A stretch of DNA of 64,000 nucleotides from Lampris incognitus (lineage: Eukaryota > Chordata > Actinopteri > Lampriformes > Lampridae). Under the pieces are notes generated by a model. That model ran no database searches and was not told the origin of the DNA. It saw only the letters and a list, made by a program, of their open reading frames with translations. Position numbers and translations under genes: made by a program. Shown here one piece after another: positions 44,513-61,200 of this stretch (positions within the stretch are counted from its first letter, which is position 1; the number at the start of each line of letters is the position of its first letter). The stretch covers positions 24,236,895-24,300,894 of the forward strand of contig NC_079224.1 of the NCBI RefSeq assembly GCF_029633865.1. The letters are read 5' to 3'.

Positions 44513-44915
44513 CCTGTGATGGCGTTGCACGGAAACCCTCCCATATTGAATGTGTCGTCACTTTATATTTACTCAGACTGAAAATGTTATATATAATGTC
44601 TGTGTTGATTTATTCTTGATTCTGTTCACTGTTTAACTGAAATTCATTTTGTCATTTGAAGGTGGTGGCAGTGGTATTAACGTAATAAAACAATCGTTTA
44701 CTATGGCTGAGCATTCATTGCAGTAAGTGCTGAGGTCTGAGGACAGATTCACGGGCTGTGATTTGACCAGTGACCCGATGTTGTTCGCTAACGAGTTCAG
44801 GTATGCTATGCATTTTCTGCTTAGATATAATACACTTTATTTGTGGGTTTTAACGATCATATCCACAACTCTGATCCCATTTAACATGTGACCCATTTCG
44901 CTGACGCGCCGACGG

Positions 44916-44952
44916 TGACGTCACTTTTAGCGCGGAGTTTGTTGGCGGAAAA
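44916..44952 (+). promoter_or_regulatory. cdc7: cdc7 promoter cluster: CRE-like and two E2F-like sites
   Basis: TGACGTCA (44916-44923, a perfect CRE/ATF palindrome) is followed by TTTAGCGCGG (44926-44935) and TTGGCGGAAAA (44942-44952), both E2F-like. The cluster lies about 620 bp before the cdc7 ATG and has no TATA box. A first, non-coding exon probably starts just after it, because the coding exon is preceded by a good acceptor (CTCTGCCTAG). S-phase genes including mammalian CDC7 are known E2F targets, so the reading is plausible, but it rests on motif and position only. Confidence 0.7.
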
Positions 44953-45572
44953 AAGGCACAAGAGGGAACAGGGAAGAGTAGTCTCACGTCAACAGCGTTC
45001 ACTTGCCTTGTTTTTTACGGCTTTGTGACTAACTCTGGGATACCCATATAGGTTTTTATTTTAGTTTGAGCTTTTAGTGTTTTGCTGTGAAAACGCGCAT
45101 AAGAAAGACGGTCAGACGTAACGAGCCCATAGGGGTTTGTTTCTTTTGGTTTTGTCTAGCAAAGTTTTAGTTAGCTTGTTTGCTGGGTTAGCCCCCGACA
45201 CCGGCACGGTAGTATGTTACTTATAGTAGAAAGGACAAACGGAACTGATATATAAAAAAAAATCGACTGACTCAGTTTGCAAACAAGCTTGTTTTCAGGT
45301 TAGCCATTTTATTTTGGATATTAATCGGATGCTTTAACAAGTAGAGTTAGCCCTGCGTGCCATGTACAACAGCAAAGCTTATACCTCAGTGTGTTTTTTC
45401 AGTGACGCTAGCGGCATGCTGACGTTTTAAGTGCTTCGCGGAAATGAAACAAAGCCTTGTTTGATTTATGTGCTGTCTTGACCACATCGTTAACTGAGCA
45501 CTTTTTGCTGTCGTATTAAACATCCATTTGCTCTCTGCCTAGATACCACCACCACCACCCCCACTCGTCAAG

Positions 45573-50288
<4,716 letters not shown>

Positions 50289-50479
50289 CTGACTGAACCA
50301 GGGGTTTACTCAGTAACACCATCATTGGGTCCCTGGGGCATTGTTCATGTTTTACAAGGGAGGATGCGTGGTTAGTATGTAAATGGAAATTTGACATGTG
50401 GTTAGTACATAAATGGAAGTTATGCTTAATTTAGTGCCAGTAAATAAGTTTTAACAGTGGAAGGTAATGTTTCACCTTC

Positions 50480-52197
50480 ATCCTTCGTCAAATTGCAACC
50501 CTGCTGTAAGTTTTTTTTTTTTAACTTTATTTTCAGACCTTCAAGTCACTGGAATAGGTGTGCAGTATACACAAACAATCAACCAAATAAAAAAAAAAAG
50601 GAACGTATGTAGAAATCTCACCTCCTCCCAAGGCTCAAGAAAAAAAAAAGACTGCAGGCACTTCTTATTCCAATGACTCATGATAACTATGTTTTTGAAG
50701 ACAACAGTATACATATACATCTGGGTAAACATTGTAGTTAAAACCAGGTAAAAAGTACATTCAGTGAAAGGGAAAACCTTCAATAACGTCCATGAAAGAA
50801 CTCCGGGTCAAAGCGAAGTTTGTGAGTTTTACATATTTCATATCAGAGGTAAACAGTAGAAAGGACAGCACCCCCCTTAACCACTGCAAAAAAGGATGGG
50901 GCTTTATTTGACTTCGAGTTAAAAAGAATAAGTCTGCAAGCTAACAATGAAGCTAATGCTAGAGCATTTGCCTGCGAAGTTGTGACCTTACAGTGAGGGG
51001 GTGGTATGCTAAAGATGGCTACGTGAAAATCAGGGGTTATGGTCTGTTTACAGATATGTGAGAATACATTAAATATATGTCCCCAGTAACTTGAGAAAGG
51101 GGCATGCCCACAACGTGTCCCACCAAGGCTGGACTATGGCTGCAACTCAGACAGCCAGGGTCTGTGGTGGGAAAGATTCTGGCAAGCTTGTCCCCCGAGT
51201 AGTGAAGACGGTGAAGCACCTTAAATTGAATTAACCCATGTCGTATACACAATGAATAAGTGTGTATATGAGTTAAGCTGTCCCACCACACCTCTTCAGA
51301 AAGCTCTACACCCAAATCCCTCCCCCATGCAGTTTTTGTTTTGTCCCAGCACATCTGGTTTAATCCCTGTATTAGTGTGTAGATTATAGAGACATCTTTC
51401 TTCCTAAAGGGATCTAGCTCCAGAATCATGTCTAATTGGCTCCTGGGTGGCAGATAAGGAAAGGAGGGGAACACTTTCTTGGCAAAACTATGGATTTGAA
51501 GTTAACTCAAAAGATGGGATCTGGGTATGCTATGGTCTTTGGTAAGCGTCTCAAATGAGGTGAACGTTCTGTCTGTAAATAGATCACAGAGAAACACCAG
51601 TCGATTTCTGTGCCAATGTTAAAATGGGTTATCTAACACAGATGAGAAGAATTGATTATTTGCTACTGGAAAAAGCCCACTAGCATGCTTTAATCCAAAA
51701 TGCCTCCTAAACTGTAGCCATATCCTAAGTGAAGCTTTAACCACCGGGTTCGTTATTTGTATGTTAAGATTATATGGTAGTGGAAAGGTGAGTATCGGTA
51801 AAGGATTGGATAAGAGTTTCTTATGAGCCCAACCTATGCCCTGTTTATTCTTAAATGTAAATGCCCAACGTAAAAGTTTTACAATGTTCGAAGCCCAGTA
51901 GTAACATAAAGTTAGGCCAGCCTAACCCCCCTGTCTCCTTAAGGACCTCCACGTATATTTTCTTCATGCTGGGGTTTGAATTGTTCCAAATGAATGATGA
52001 AATTAACCTATCTAGTTGTTGAAGCGTTGTCTTAGGTATGAATATGGGCATCATTTGAAAAATATAGAGAAATCTAGGTAAGACTGCCATTTTAACTATA
52101 TTAATGCAGCCTGCTAATGAAATTGTTAATGTTGACCATTTTTTAAAATCTTGTTTTGTTTGTTCTAATAGTGTTTTAAAGTTATGGTTATATAACC
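50480..52197 (-). mobile_element. L1-like LINE, C-terminal half, decayed
   Basis: Minus-strand text at 52090-51851 (MAVLPRFLYIFQMMPIFIPK, then QQLDRLISSFIWNN, then GGLGWPN) and 51474-51037 (WDSLTHIHTYSLCIRHGLIQ, then FKVLHRLHYS) is the C-terminal region of vertebrate L1 reverse transcriptase proteins. Frames are interrupted. It is separated from its upstream part (52668-52860) by a SINE. Confidence 0.85.
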
Positions 52198-52667
52198 TCT
52201 CAGCTATTCCTATTCACCTCTGCTGCAGTAGCAATCTTTTTTTTTTTTTTTTTTTGGTGGATTTTTTTCTCCCTTTTCTCTTCCGAGCTGTCCCGGTTGC
52301 TGCTCCACCCCCTCTGCCGATCCGGGGAGGGCTGCAGACTACTGCATGCCTCCTCCGATAAATGTGGAGTCGCCAGCCGCTTCTTTTCACCTGACAGTGA
52401 GGAGTTTCGCCAAGGGGACGAAGCACGTGGGAGGATCACGCTATTCCCCCCAGTTCCCCCTTCCTCCTGAACAGGCACCCCAACCAACCAGAGGAGGCGC
52501 TAGTGCAGCGACCAGGACACATACCCACATCTGGTTTCCCACCCACAGACACGGCCAATTGTATCTGTAGGGATGCCCGACCAAGCTGGAGGTAACACGG
52601 GGATTCGAACTGCTGATCCCTGTGTTGGTGGGCAACGCAATAGACTGCTATGCTACCCGGACGCCCA
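52198..52667 (-). mobile_element. tRNA-derived SINE inserted in the L1-like LINE, with extra 3' flank
   Basis: Read on the minus strand, a tRNA-like head (GGGCGTCCGGGTAGCATAGC, then GTTCGAATCCCCGTG as B-box) leads to a body (CTAGCGCCTCCTCTGG, then CGGCTGGCGACTCCACA) and a long poly(A). After the poly(A) it carries about 35 extra bases (GATTGCTACTGCAG, then CAGAGGTGAATAGGAATAGC) that match the 3' genomic flank of the copy at 59977-60412. Confidence 0.85.
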
Positions 52668-52860
52668 ACAATATATATTTAACCCATGCTGCTAGGAATG
52701 ATGAATCGAAGCCAAACCTTTCTAGAACAGTGAATAGACTGCTGTAAGTATTTTCACCAAAGACGTGCCACCCTGCCGAAAAGTCTGGCGCCAAATGGGC
52801 TCTTACCAGCCATTGTCAAGGACGCCGCTGTGCCCCGAGGTCCATTTAAGGTTACGCCAT
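52668..52860 (-). mobile_element. L1-like LINE, RT piece upstream of the SINE
   Basis: The minus-strand text FGENTYSSLFTVLERFGFDS, then SFLAAWVKYIY, matches the L1 reverse transcriptase segment that follows the first catalytic Asp. It continues across the SINE into 52197-50480. Confidence 0.72.
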
Positions 52861-53745
52861 CCCTTTCGGTAGCAGGTGAGGAACTGGGGTTTTCTCATTC
52901 AGTTTACTGTGTTTGGATACTAAAATGATCAACTGCATGAAATAAATAAATCTTAATGCCTCCTAAATTTGTTCTGTGTGAGCAATGGGCCATGACAGTT
53001 CATTCACGTTAAGTCTGGATGTGCCATGGGTAAAAATGTTGCTTTAAACCACCCCTGTGCTTTCTTTACCTAATAAACAAACCATCTACAACAAGACCCT
53101 AACCCATCTACACCAGTAGCAATTTTTTACTTGATTTGTGTTGCTGTTACTGGAAAACTTAGGGGCTGCCCTGTACACAATGGTTTTTGCATTCTATTTT
53201 TGTGGGCTGCGGGTACAAATGTCCAGACGAAGAAAATTACTGGAGTGTCACTTTTGTGTTAAACAATCACGCTAAGATGTTGGTCACTGTGATCAACTTG
53301 CAAGGTTGGTCTAGCTGGCGATGCTAGTTTTTAGTGCTTTTTAAATGATGCAAGAGATAAATCACTGAATGGTGGGGAGGGGGGCAATAAATTATGACAA
53401 AACGTCTGGTTATGTAGAAAAATTATAACTATCTTCTTTACCATCTGTACAAATTCTTAAATGGTAAGTTATACAGAGCCTAACATGCTGAACAATATCA
53501 GTCAGCATTACATATTGCATGTTCAGGCTTTTTGCAATTAACCAAGTGTGAGTAGAGTTCTGCATTAGCTTGGTAAGTAGAAACAAATAGTCCAAGAAAG
53601 TTTACTTGACAGCCTTTCTTCAGTTTGAAGTGTGTTTTGGAGCAGCGGTTCTCAATCCCACCTCTCTACAGTTGTGTCAGTGTTCTATACAGAGTTTCAG
53701 GCCCTTTGCCTCATGGGTTTCTATCAGAGAGAAGAGGTTACAATG
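52861..53745. other. Non-coding spacer, no gene seen
   Basis: AT-rich sequence between transposon pieces. No exon or recognised repeat was seen. Confidence 0.5.
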
Positions 53746-53968
53746 TTACAATTTCTTTTAGCAGACGCTTCCATCCAAAGCGACGTACATCTGAGAGTTA
53801 TTACAACACAGAGGTAAAAAGGTCCTCTGACTCATTCATAACAGTGCCTGGAGAGGGGAGGGCAGGTAACACACATACACACTACTTGATGCATATTCGT
53901 TAATGAGGACAAAATTATTATGGCTAAAACAGTATTTTGAATAATGTATTTTTTCAATGATACATCAA

Positions 53969-54157
53969 GTCCAAAGACATGTAGGTCAGGTAAATCAGCC
54001 ATACTAAATTGTCCCTAGGTGTGAATGTGTTGGCCCTGTGATGGACTGGCGGCCTATCCAGGGTGTCTCCCCGCTTGCTGCCCAATGACTGCTGGGATAG
54101 GCTCCAGCATCCCATGACCTAACTTCGGATAAGCGGCTTGGATAATGGATGGATGAG
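53969..54157 (+). mobile_element. Common RTE-tailed SINE, 5' truncated
   Basis: It starts at AGTCCAAAGACATGTAGGTC and ends GGATAATGGATGGATGA, matching 33415-33635. Confidence 0.85.
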
Positions 54158-54505
54158 TTCTCGATCTGAGGGTGAGGAGCTCGGACATCTGGAGGGAGCT
54201 TGGGAGTAGAGCCGCTGCTCCTTCGCATCGAAAGGAGCCAGTTGAGATGGTTCGGGCATCTGATTAGATGCCTCCTGGGCGCCTTCCTTTGGAGGTTTAC
54301 TGAGCACGGCCAACTGGAAGGAGACCCCGGACTAGACCCAGAACTCGCTGGAGGGACTACATGTCCAATCTGGCCTGGGAACGCCTTGGGATCCCCCAGG
54401 AGGAGCTGAAGGGTGTTGCTGGGGAGAGAGACGTCTGGAGTGCCCTACTTAGCTTGCTGCCACTGCGACCCGACCCCAGAAAAAGCGGCTGAAGATGAGA
54501 TGAGT
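54158..54505 (+). mobile_element. LINE C-terminal fragment
   Basis: Text in shifting frames reads RIERSQLRWFGHLIR, then TRPRTRWRDYMSNLAWERLG, then IPQEELKGVAGERDVWSALL. This is a conserved C-terminal stretch of a fish non-LTR retrotransposon. It is broken by frameshifts and directly abuts the SINE tail, which suggests a shared or template-switched 3' end. Confidence 0.75.
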
Positions 54506-54544
54506 TCTCAATCCTCAACTGATTTGAAAACCACTTTTTTTCTT

Positions 54545-54680
54545 TTTTTTTAAGATTCTTTTTTGGTATTGTTATACCTTTATTGGATAACAACAGTGGA
54601 GGGAGACAGGAAATGGGGGCAAGAGAGATAGGGATATGACCCGCAACAAAGGTTGCCGACCAAACTTGAACCGGCAAAAA
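54545..54680 (-). mobile_element. Dispersed tRNA-like SINE fragment
   Basis: GTTATACCTTTATTGGATAA, then GAGGGAGACAGGAAATGG, then CAAACTTGAACCGG resembles the copy at 62745-62870 (B-box-like end in reverse). Confidence 0.65.
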
Positions 54681-55031
54681 CCACTATTTTGAAATTACGC
54701 ACAAAGTGCTTGTTCACTAATTCAATCTTTTATCTCCAACTGATGTAGTGGAATTTGTCTTATTTACAGTAACAGTTAAGGTTTGATGACCTGTAGTCCT
54801 GGCCATAATAACTCAAATGGTTAAATGCTTAATTGAATAACAAGCACTTGCTATGCCATTTTTTCCAAGTGATCCATCCATATTTCACACTGTCCCAAGT
54901 ATCCTGTAAGGTAAATGAAGTGCTCCTCATGTACCAAGAACAACTGAGGTATTTTCTCTCTTTATTTTTTGTCAATATTGACGACAAGGCTCAGGGATAG
55001 AGGTTTATGGTTGGTACTGAAATTTAACAGT

Positions 55032-58000
55032 TCAAGGATTGTCCTTTCCCTCGGTGATTTCCTCTATTCGCACCAACACACTCTCAATCATGTCAAATGT
55101 GTGTAGAGCTGAGTGCAAAGCCTAGAGAGGGAAGAGTAAAGTTCAGTGTGTTTGAATACATACATGATATATAAAATACAACAAGCATTAAATATTTGCC
55201 AAAAAATACTCATTTTATTAAAGGAGCCAATTACCTGCATCTGTGATTCTGGTGTCATGTTTGGCAAATTCTCATTATCAACAGTCACAGAAAGCACCGA
55301 CTCCTCTGTGGAAAGGACCAATAAATGAAGTCACAACACTTCTACATAAAAAGAATGTGGCATTTTTATTTTTTGTCTCATGACTGGTCTGTTAAGGAAA
55401 AACTAGGGAAAAAACCTAGGTAACCACCCAGTATCCTATTTTATAGGCCATGTTTTTCTAAATGAATGTTAGGTATTGTCTCTTGGTCATTTTAGCTGTT
55501 GGGGGAATGCTAATGTGCATCATATGCCTGAGAAATTAAAAAGTCCATCATGTTTTCTGGGCTCACATCGTGATTTAGTCATGGATTCCAACTAATTTTC
55601 CATTTCAAACATCCTAATTTTGTCCATGCCTTAATCTCTTGAAGATTTTAGTCAATTTTTGATATGCTGTTGATGTGATGGTGTCTGACAACTATCTTAT
55701 CTAATCCATCAATCAAATTTATACACCACATCTCATACATTTAAAATGCAATGTAATGTGCTTTGCATTAAGCGAAAGTGCATAACAGATAAAAGGAAAA
55801 TGGCTCCCTTTATCTTGAAAAAAAAGAGAGTGGGTCTACAACTACAATATGTGTAGTCAATGTATAGCAATGATCAAATTAATATTTTTCCTGATCTACA
55901 CAGGAACCCTGTTGGTCTTTGGGGAAACTTTCGGGAGATGTGTTTCGTCCCGAGAGGGCCGGAAAACAGAAAGAAGGGTCCATTGAGTTTGTGAATTCAG
56001 CTACTGACCTTTGACCTTGCTCTTCTTGTTCTCCACGGTGTTCTTCAGCTCCATCTCATAGTGAGCTCTGGACATGTTCACTCCAATACGCAGAGGCTGC
56101 AAGAACTTGTCCTCTATCTTATACAGCTCCGTCCAGATCCCTGTCTGGGAACACCAGACATACGGTATGAGCGACAGACAGTTATCAAAGTGTATCTGTT
56201 TGGGCCTATTACCCTAAAGCAGTGGTCTCTCAACCTGGGGGTCTGGGCCCCCATGGGGATAACAAGATGATTTCTGGGGGTCATACGATGTAATATGGGA
56301 TGTGGAAAAACAATATCTCCTATGTAGAAATATGAGAGATGTCTCCAATCTTTGCAATAAACATTTTTCTCTCATGAAACAAATTTTCATGAGAAGGGTC
56401 ATCCTCTGTGTAGAATTTGCATGTTCTCCCTGTGTCTGTGTGGGTTTCCTCCGGGTGCTCCGGTTTCCTTCCACAGTCCAAAGACATGTAGGTCAGGTGA
56501 ATCGGCCATACTAAATTGTCCCGAGGTGTGAATGTGTGTGTGTGTGTGTGTGTGTGTGTGTCTGAGGCCCTGTGATGGACTAGCGGCCTGTCCAGGGTGT
56601 CTTCCCGCCTGCTGCCCAGGGACTGCTGGTATAGGCTCCAGCATCCCGTGACCCTGAGAGCAGGATAAACGGTTTGGATAAAGGATGGAAACAAATTTTT
56701 GGTATTTAATGCCAGTTTACTGCTCCATGCATGCATGCATGCATGCATGCATGCTTGTCTGGCAGTCACCAGTAGCCATCACAGTGTTTATAGATGCCGG
56801 GAGCCAAACTGGTTGAGAAACTTTGCTGTGTAGTGCAGAAACCAGTGGGGGGGGGTCACATCAGAGCCAAATGAACCCAAATGACACCCCCGCAAATAAA
56901 CTGTTAGCTTTTGATTTCACCGGCTTGGGAAGTTTTTGCTTGGATACGTTCATATTATTGATACAGTCAAAAAGAAAATCCATTATACACAAAGCAAACA
57001 ACTTCCATTTGTATTTTCTGTTAATATACTTCCCATTATGATTCACTGAGCTTTTCCTCGGCTGCCTTTCATGACACATAATGTGTGTCTGTCACAAATT
57101 CTGTGACCTTACTTGACAAATTATTTACATTTTGCACCTGAGAAGGGTACGACAAATGATACACATTACTTGGCAAGGACTCAGATCGTATCACAGTAGA
57201 ACGGGTAAGATCCAGGTACCTGGTTCTCCGTCACTTTGTCTCTAATGAGCAGGTAGCGCAGGAGGTTCAGAGACTCCATGACTCTGAGGACAAAAATAAA
57301 TCACAGTAAGAGTTCCAGATGATTTTTTTTCCTCAAAAATGGAATCGGAAAGACTTTTGTCTTCCTTTTTCTGTTTGTTTTGCTTCAGTATCTCTTTCAC
57401 ATGATTGCAAGATCCAATTACAATAGTAAGAATACTTCTCAAATGACTTATTGTCCTCTCTCTTATAAAGGGGTACCGAGACATTTCTCCTCACCGAGAA
57501 CCTTCCACTTTGGGAAACAAATTAGCTGAAGTTTCACTTTTGTTGACATTCCCATGCAAGCAAACATCTTTTTTGACACATTCCATCATTGCCACATTTT
57601 AGCCAAGCAAAGCATGAGAGCGATATCACCAAGACTACTTTTCCCCCTCATATCCCAAGGTGCAGGCCTCCTCTATATTCCCAGTCTTTCTTCTGACACC
57701 AGAGAGGCAAATTCTGTAGTGTCCTTTTGATTCAAAATGAGAAACCTACTTATTCGAATTATTATTTGACAAGCAGTTACCCCTAAGCTGGTCACTTTTT
57801 TTTTGATGGTTGCCCTGAATACCTCCTTCCTGGGAGGGTGTCAATGCACGATCAGATTAGTCTCTCTAGTTACCACTAAAAACTCGAGGAAACATGGCAG
57901 GGCCCAATTTCTCAGCAATGCAGCTATCACCTTAAGCGTTACTATGCTAAACAAAAAAAAAATCTTCAGGATTGTAGCTTTAAAGATAAAAACTGCAAAT

Positions 58001-58144
58001 CTAGTATGTGTGTGTACGGACCTGTCTAAATACTGTAGGAGATCAGTCTCAGGACCATCTGGGAGACAAAACACCTGGCACAGTAGAGGGAGTAAGTGGA
58101 CCCCCTCGAACCACTCATTACCATTCCCTGGCTGAGAGAGAGAC

Positions 58145-58219
<75 letters not shown>

Positions 58220-61200
58220 AATCAGAGCGGTAAACATTACCTACCCTTGTTTTTTCTTGTGTATATATGTGTGTAAAACATATATACAATAGTATGATCT
58301 TTTAATTCAGAGTTCCTGTGTTATGTGGTTAAACATCCATCTCTACCTTCAGAGAAAAGTCAATCTGGTTTTTGATGTTTTTGATGATGTAGCCTTCCAC
58401 ACCCGAGTGATTGACAACTTTAAAAAGACACCTGAAACAAGAAAGCCAGGAAATCTCCTATACGGTAGCACCTGAACAGAGGAACTCCTTTGATTTGAAT
58501 GAAGGAGAAATGGAACTTACTGGAAAAATTTGTACTTGGCCTCGGTGTCCAACTTATCTATGCTCAGCTGAAGCACCTTAAGTCCTTTTCTTCTCTATTG
58601 CCACAAAGAAAGAGAGAGAGAAAAAAAAACATCAATTTGCATTTAAAATTTAATCAAGGGCGACTAAGTTCATATAAATGCACATAGTCACAAGCCGAAG
58701 ATATGCCGATTACAGCAACAGAAAAAGTCAGTGTCTGAATTTTATTACCACAGACGTTACAATGTGTTACCATCAAAACAACAAATCCTTGAGATCCAGC
58801 CATTGTTAACACGAGTCAACACACAAGTCCAGCACACTTAATAAGGCAAAAGTGTAAAACCTTACCAAATGAAGTTCTGGACATAAAGTCATGACATGAA
58901 CCAAGTTCTGAAAAAAATAAAGAGAGATTTTACCCAAAAAAACAATAATCATTATCACTATTATTTTACTAGTTACATTTGCACAACAAATATCCATCTA
59001 TTATCCAAGCCGCTTGTCCTTACTCAGGGTCACGGGGATGCTGGAGCCGATCCCAGCAGTCAGTGGGCGGCAGGCGGGGAGACACCCTGGACAGGTCGCC
59101 AGTCCATCACAGGGCCGACACACACACACACACACACATTCACACCTAGGGACAATTTAGTACGGCCGATTCCCCTGACCTACATGTCTTTGGACTGCGG
59201 GAGGAAACCAGAGCACCCGGAGGAAACCCACGCAGACACGGGCAGAACATTCAAACTCCACACAGAGGATGACCCGGGATGACCCCCAAGGTTGGACTAC
59301 CCTGGGGCTCAAACCCAGGACCTTCTTTCTGTGAGGTGACTTCGCTAACCACTGTGCCACCCCAAATACAACCAGTAGAATAATAATATCAGTAATATAT
59401 ACATAACATCAGGGAGATATGACAGGATATGTACTTCAATAATGACTTGTGTAATACTAAATTTTAAAAAAGCATTTAATCAAAAAATTACCAACTTGCT
59501 TAACAGCAATACATTTAACAACATCGAAATAAAAACAACCATGTATGATACGGAAGATGGCAACGGTTCAATATAAAAAAAAAACAACTAAACAAGCAAA
59601 ACATGTGAATGTATATTTGTGTTTACCTGGGGGACACTGATAAAGACTTTAATTTCCAGCAAGTAAACAGAGAGACTGCCATCCTCCGTCCTCAGCAGAC
59701 TCTTCTCATACAGCTCCTGGTGACAGAGAAACAAACACGTACAGCATTAAAAGTAAACAATTACCAATTAACATTTATGAAACCTTACGCAACTTTTTCC
59801 TAGTCAAATTAATAAAGGGGAAAAAAGTGTTTTGACGCTGGTATCACAACACTTGGCTCCACACACATGCCTCCAAAAGTGTTTTCCACAATATATTTTT
59901 CAGTTTGTTGCAAGTGTCTGTTTTTACACTCATTCTCAGCTATTCCTATTCACCTCTCTGCTGCAGTAGCAATCTTTTTTTTTTCGGGATTTTTTTTTCT
60001 CCCTAATTGTACTTGGCCAGTTATCCCACTCTTCCGAGCCATCCCGGTCGCTGCCCCACCCCCTCTGCCATTCCAGGGAGGGCTGCAGACTACCACATGC
60101 CTCCTCTGATACATGTGGAGTTGCCAGCCGCTTCTTTTCACCTGACAGTGAGGAGTTTCGCCAGGGGGACGTAGCACGTGGGAGGATCCCACTATTCCCC
60201 CCAGTCCCCCCCCCAAACAGGCACCCCGACCGACCAGAGGGGGCGCTAGTGCAGCGACCAGGACACATACCCACATCCGGCTTCCCACCCGCAGACAAGG
60301 CCAATTGTGTCTGTAGGGATGCCCGACCAAGCCGGAGATAACACGGGGATTCAATCTGGTGATCTCCGTGTTGGTAGGCAACGGAATAGACCACCATGTT
60401 ACTCGGACGCCCCTGCAGTAGCAATCTTAATGTCAATGTTTACACCTTGAAATTAATCTTATTCTTTCCAGTCACCAGAAAATCCATCCATTATCCATGC
60501 AGCTTATGGCTATGTAAATATGAAGCATACTATGACGAGTGTCGAAAGCCTTTGCTTAGATTTAGATTTAGACTTACCAGTCCTTTCTGAATCCACAATT
60601 CCTCGGTTCTACCAACAAAACATCAGACATATGGTAAGAAAGAGGATGTAAAGGGGGAAACTGCTGATGAGAATAAACCCTTTCTGGAAGAAGTGTTCAC
60701 TGTAGAAGTGACTAATAGTGACCGACTCATTAGATTGAGGGGGAAAAAAAGTCTTAAGGCCAAATCAATAAATCCAGTGATTGCTTGAGTGAGGAAATGA
60801 CAGACTAATGCCACCTCAATTCTTACTTTGGCCTTAAAAGTAGCAGCATGAAAGTTGGCCAAGATCAGAAAGGTCACAGTGGTAGTACAACAGCAACAGC
60901 ATGGCAGGTAACATCAGAAAATGACAGCATGTAATTACCTTGATAATAGCAGGTTGACGTGTTCCATATTACACCGAAGAACAAACACAGGACTACAAAT
61001 ACACAGACAGATATTTAGTGGTGCCGACGTCATTAATAACATCATTTTTATGTTTTATAAGAAGAACACAATTCTAATAATTGCTCAGTAAGCGAATGGT
61101 GGAAAGGACCTGAGATTGTTGCTTGTGAAGCGCATGAATGAACTGCTTTTCACTGCCTACACAAGTCTACAGAGGTGCTCGAACAAAATGTGGTTCCAAA

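Larger units (their letters stand above)
56219..56828. mobile_element. hAT-type MITE split by a SINE, in a glmn intron
   Basis: It opens AGCAGTGGTCTCTCAACCTG and closes CAAACTGGTTGAGAAACTTT, which are inverted copies of a hAT end (CAGTGGTTCTCAACCTGG type). The middle is occupied by a SINE at 56388-56687. The outer target duplication could not be fixed. Confidence 0.7.

Noticed and set aside
58026-58292. Ser-Leu or Arg-Glu repeat proteins at the (AG)n tract
   Set aside because: Products of translating a dinucleotide microsatellite; no gene.
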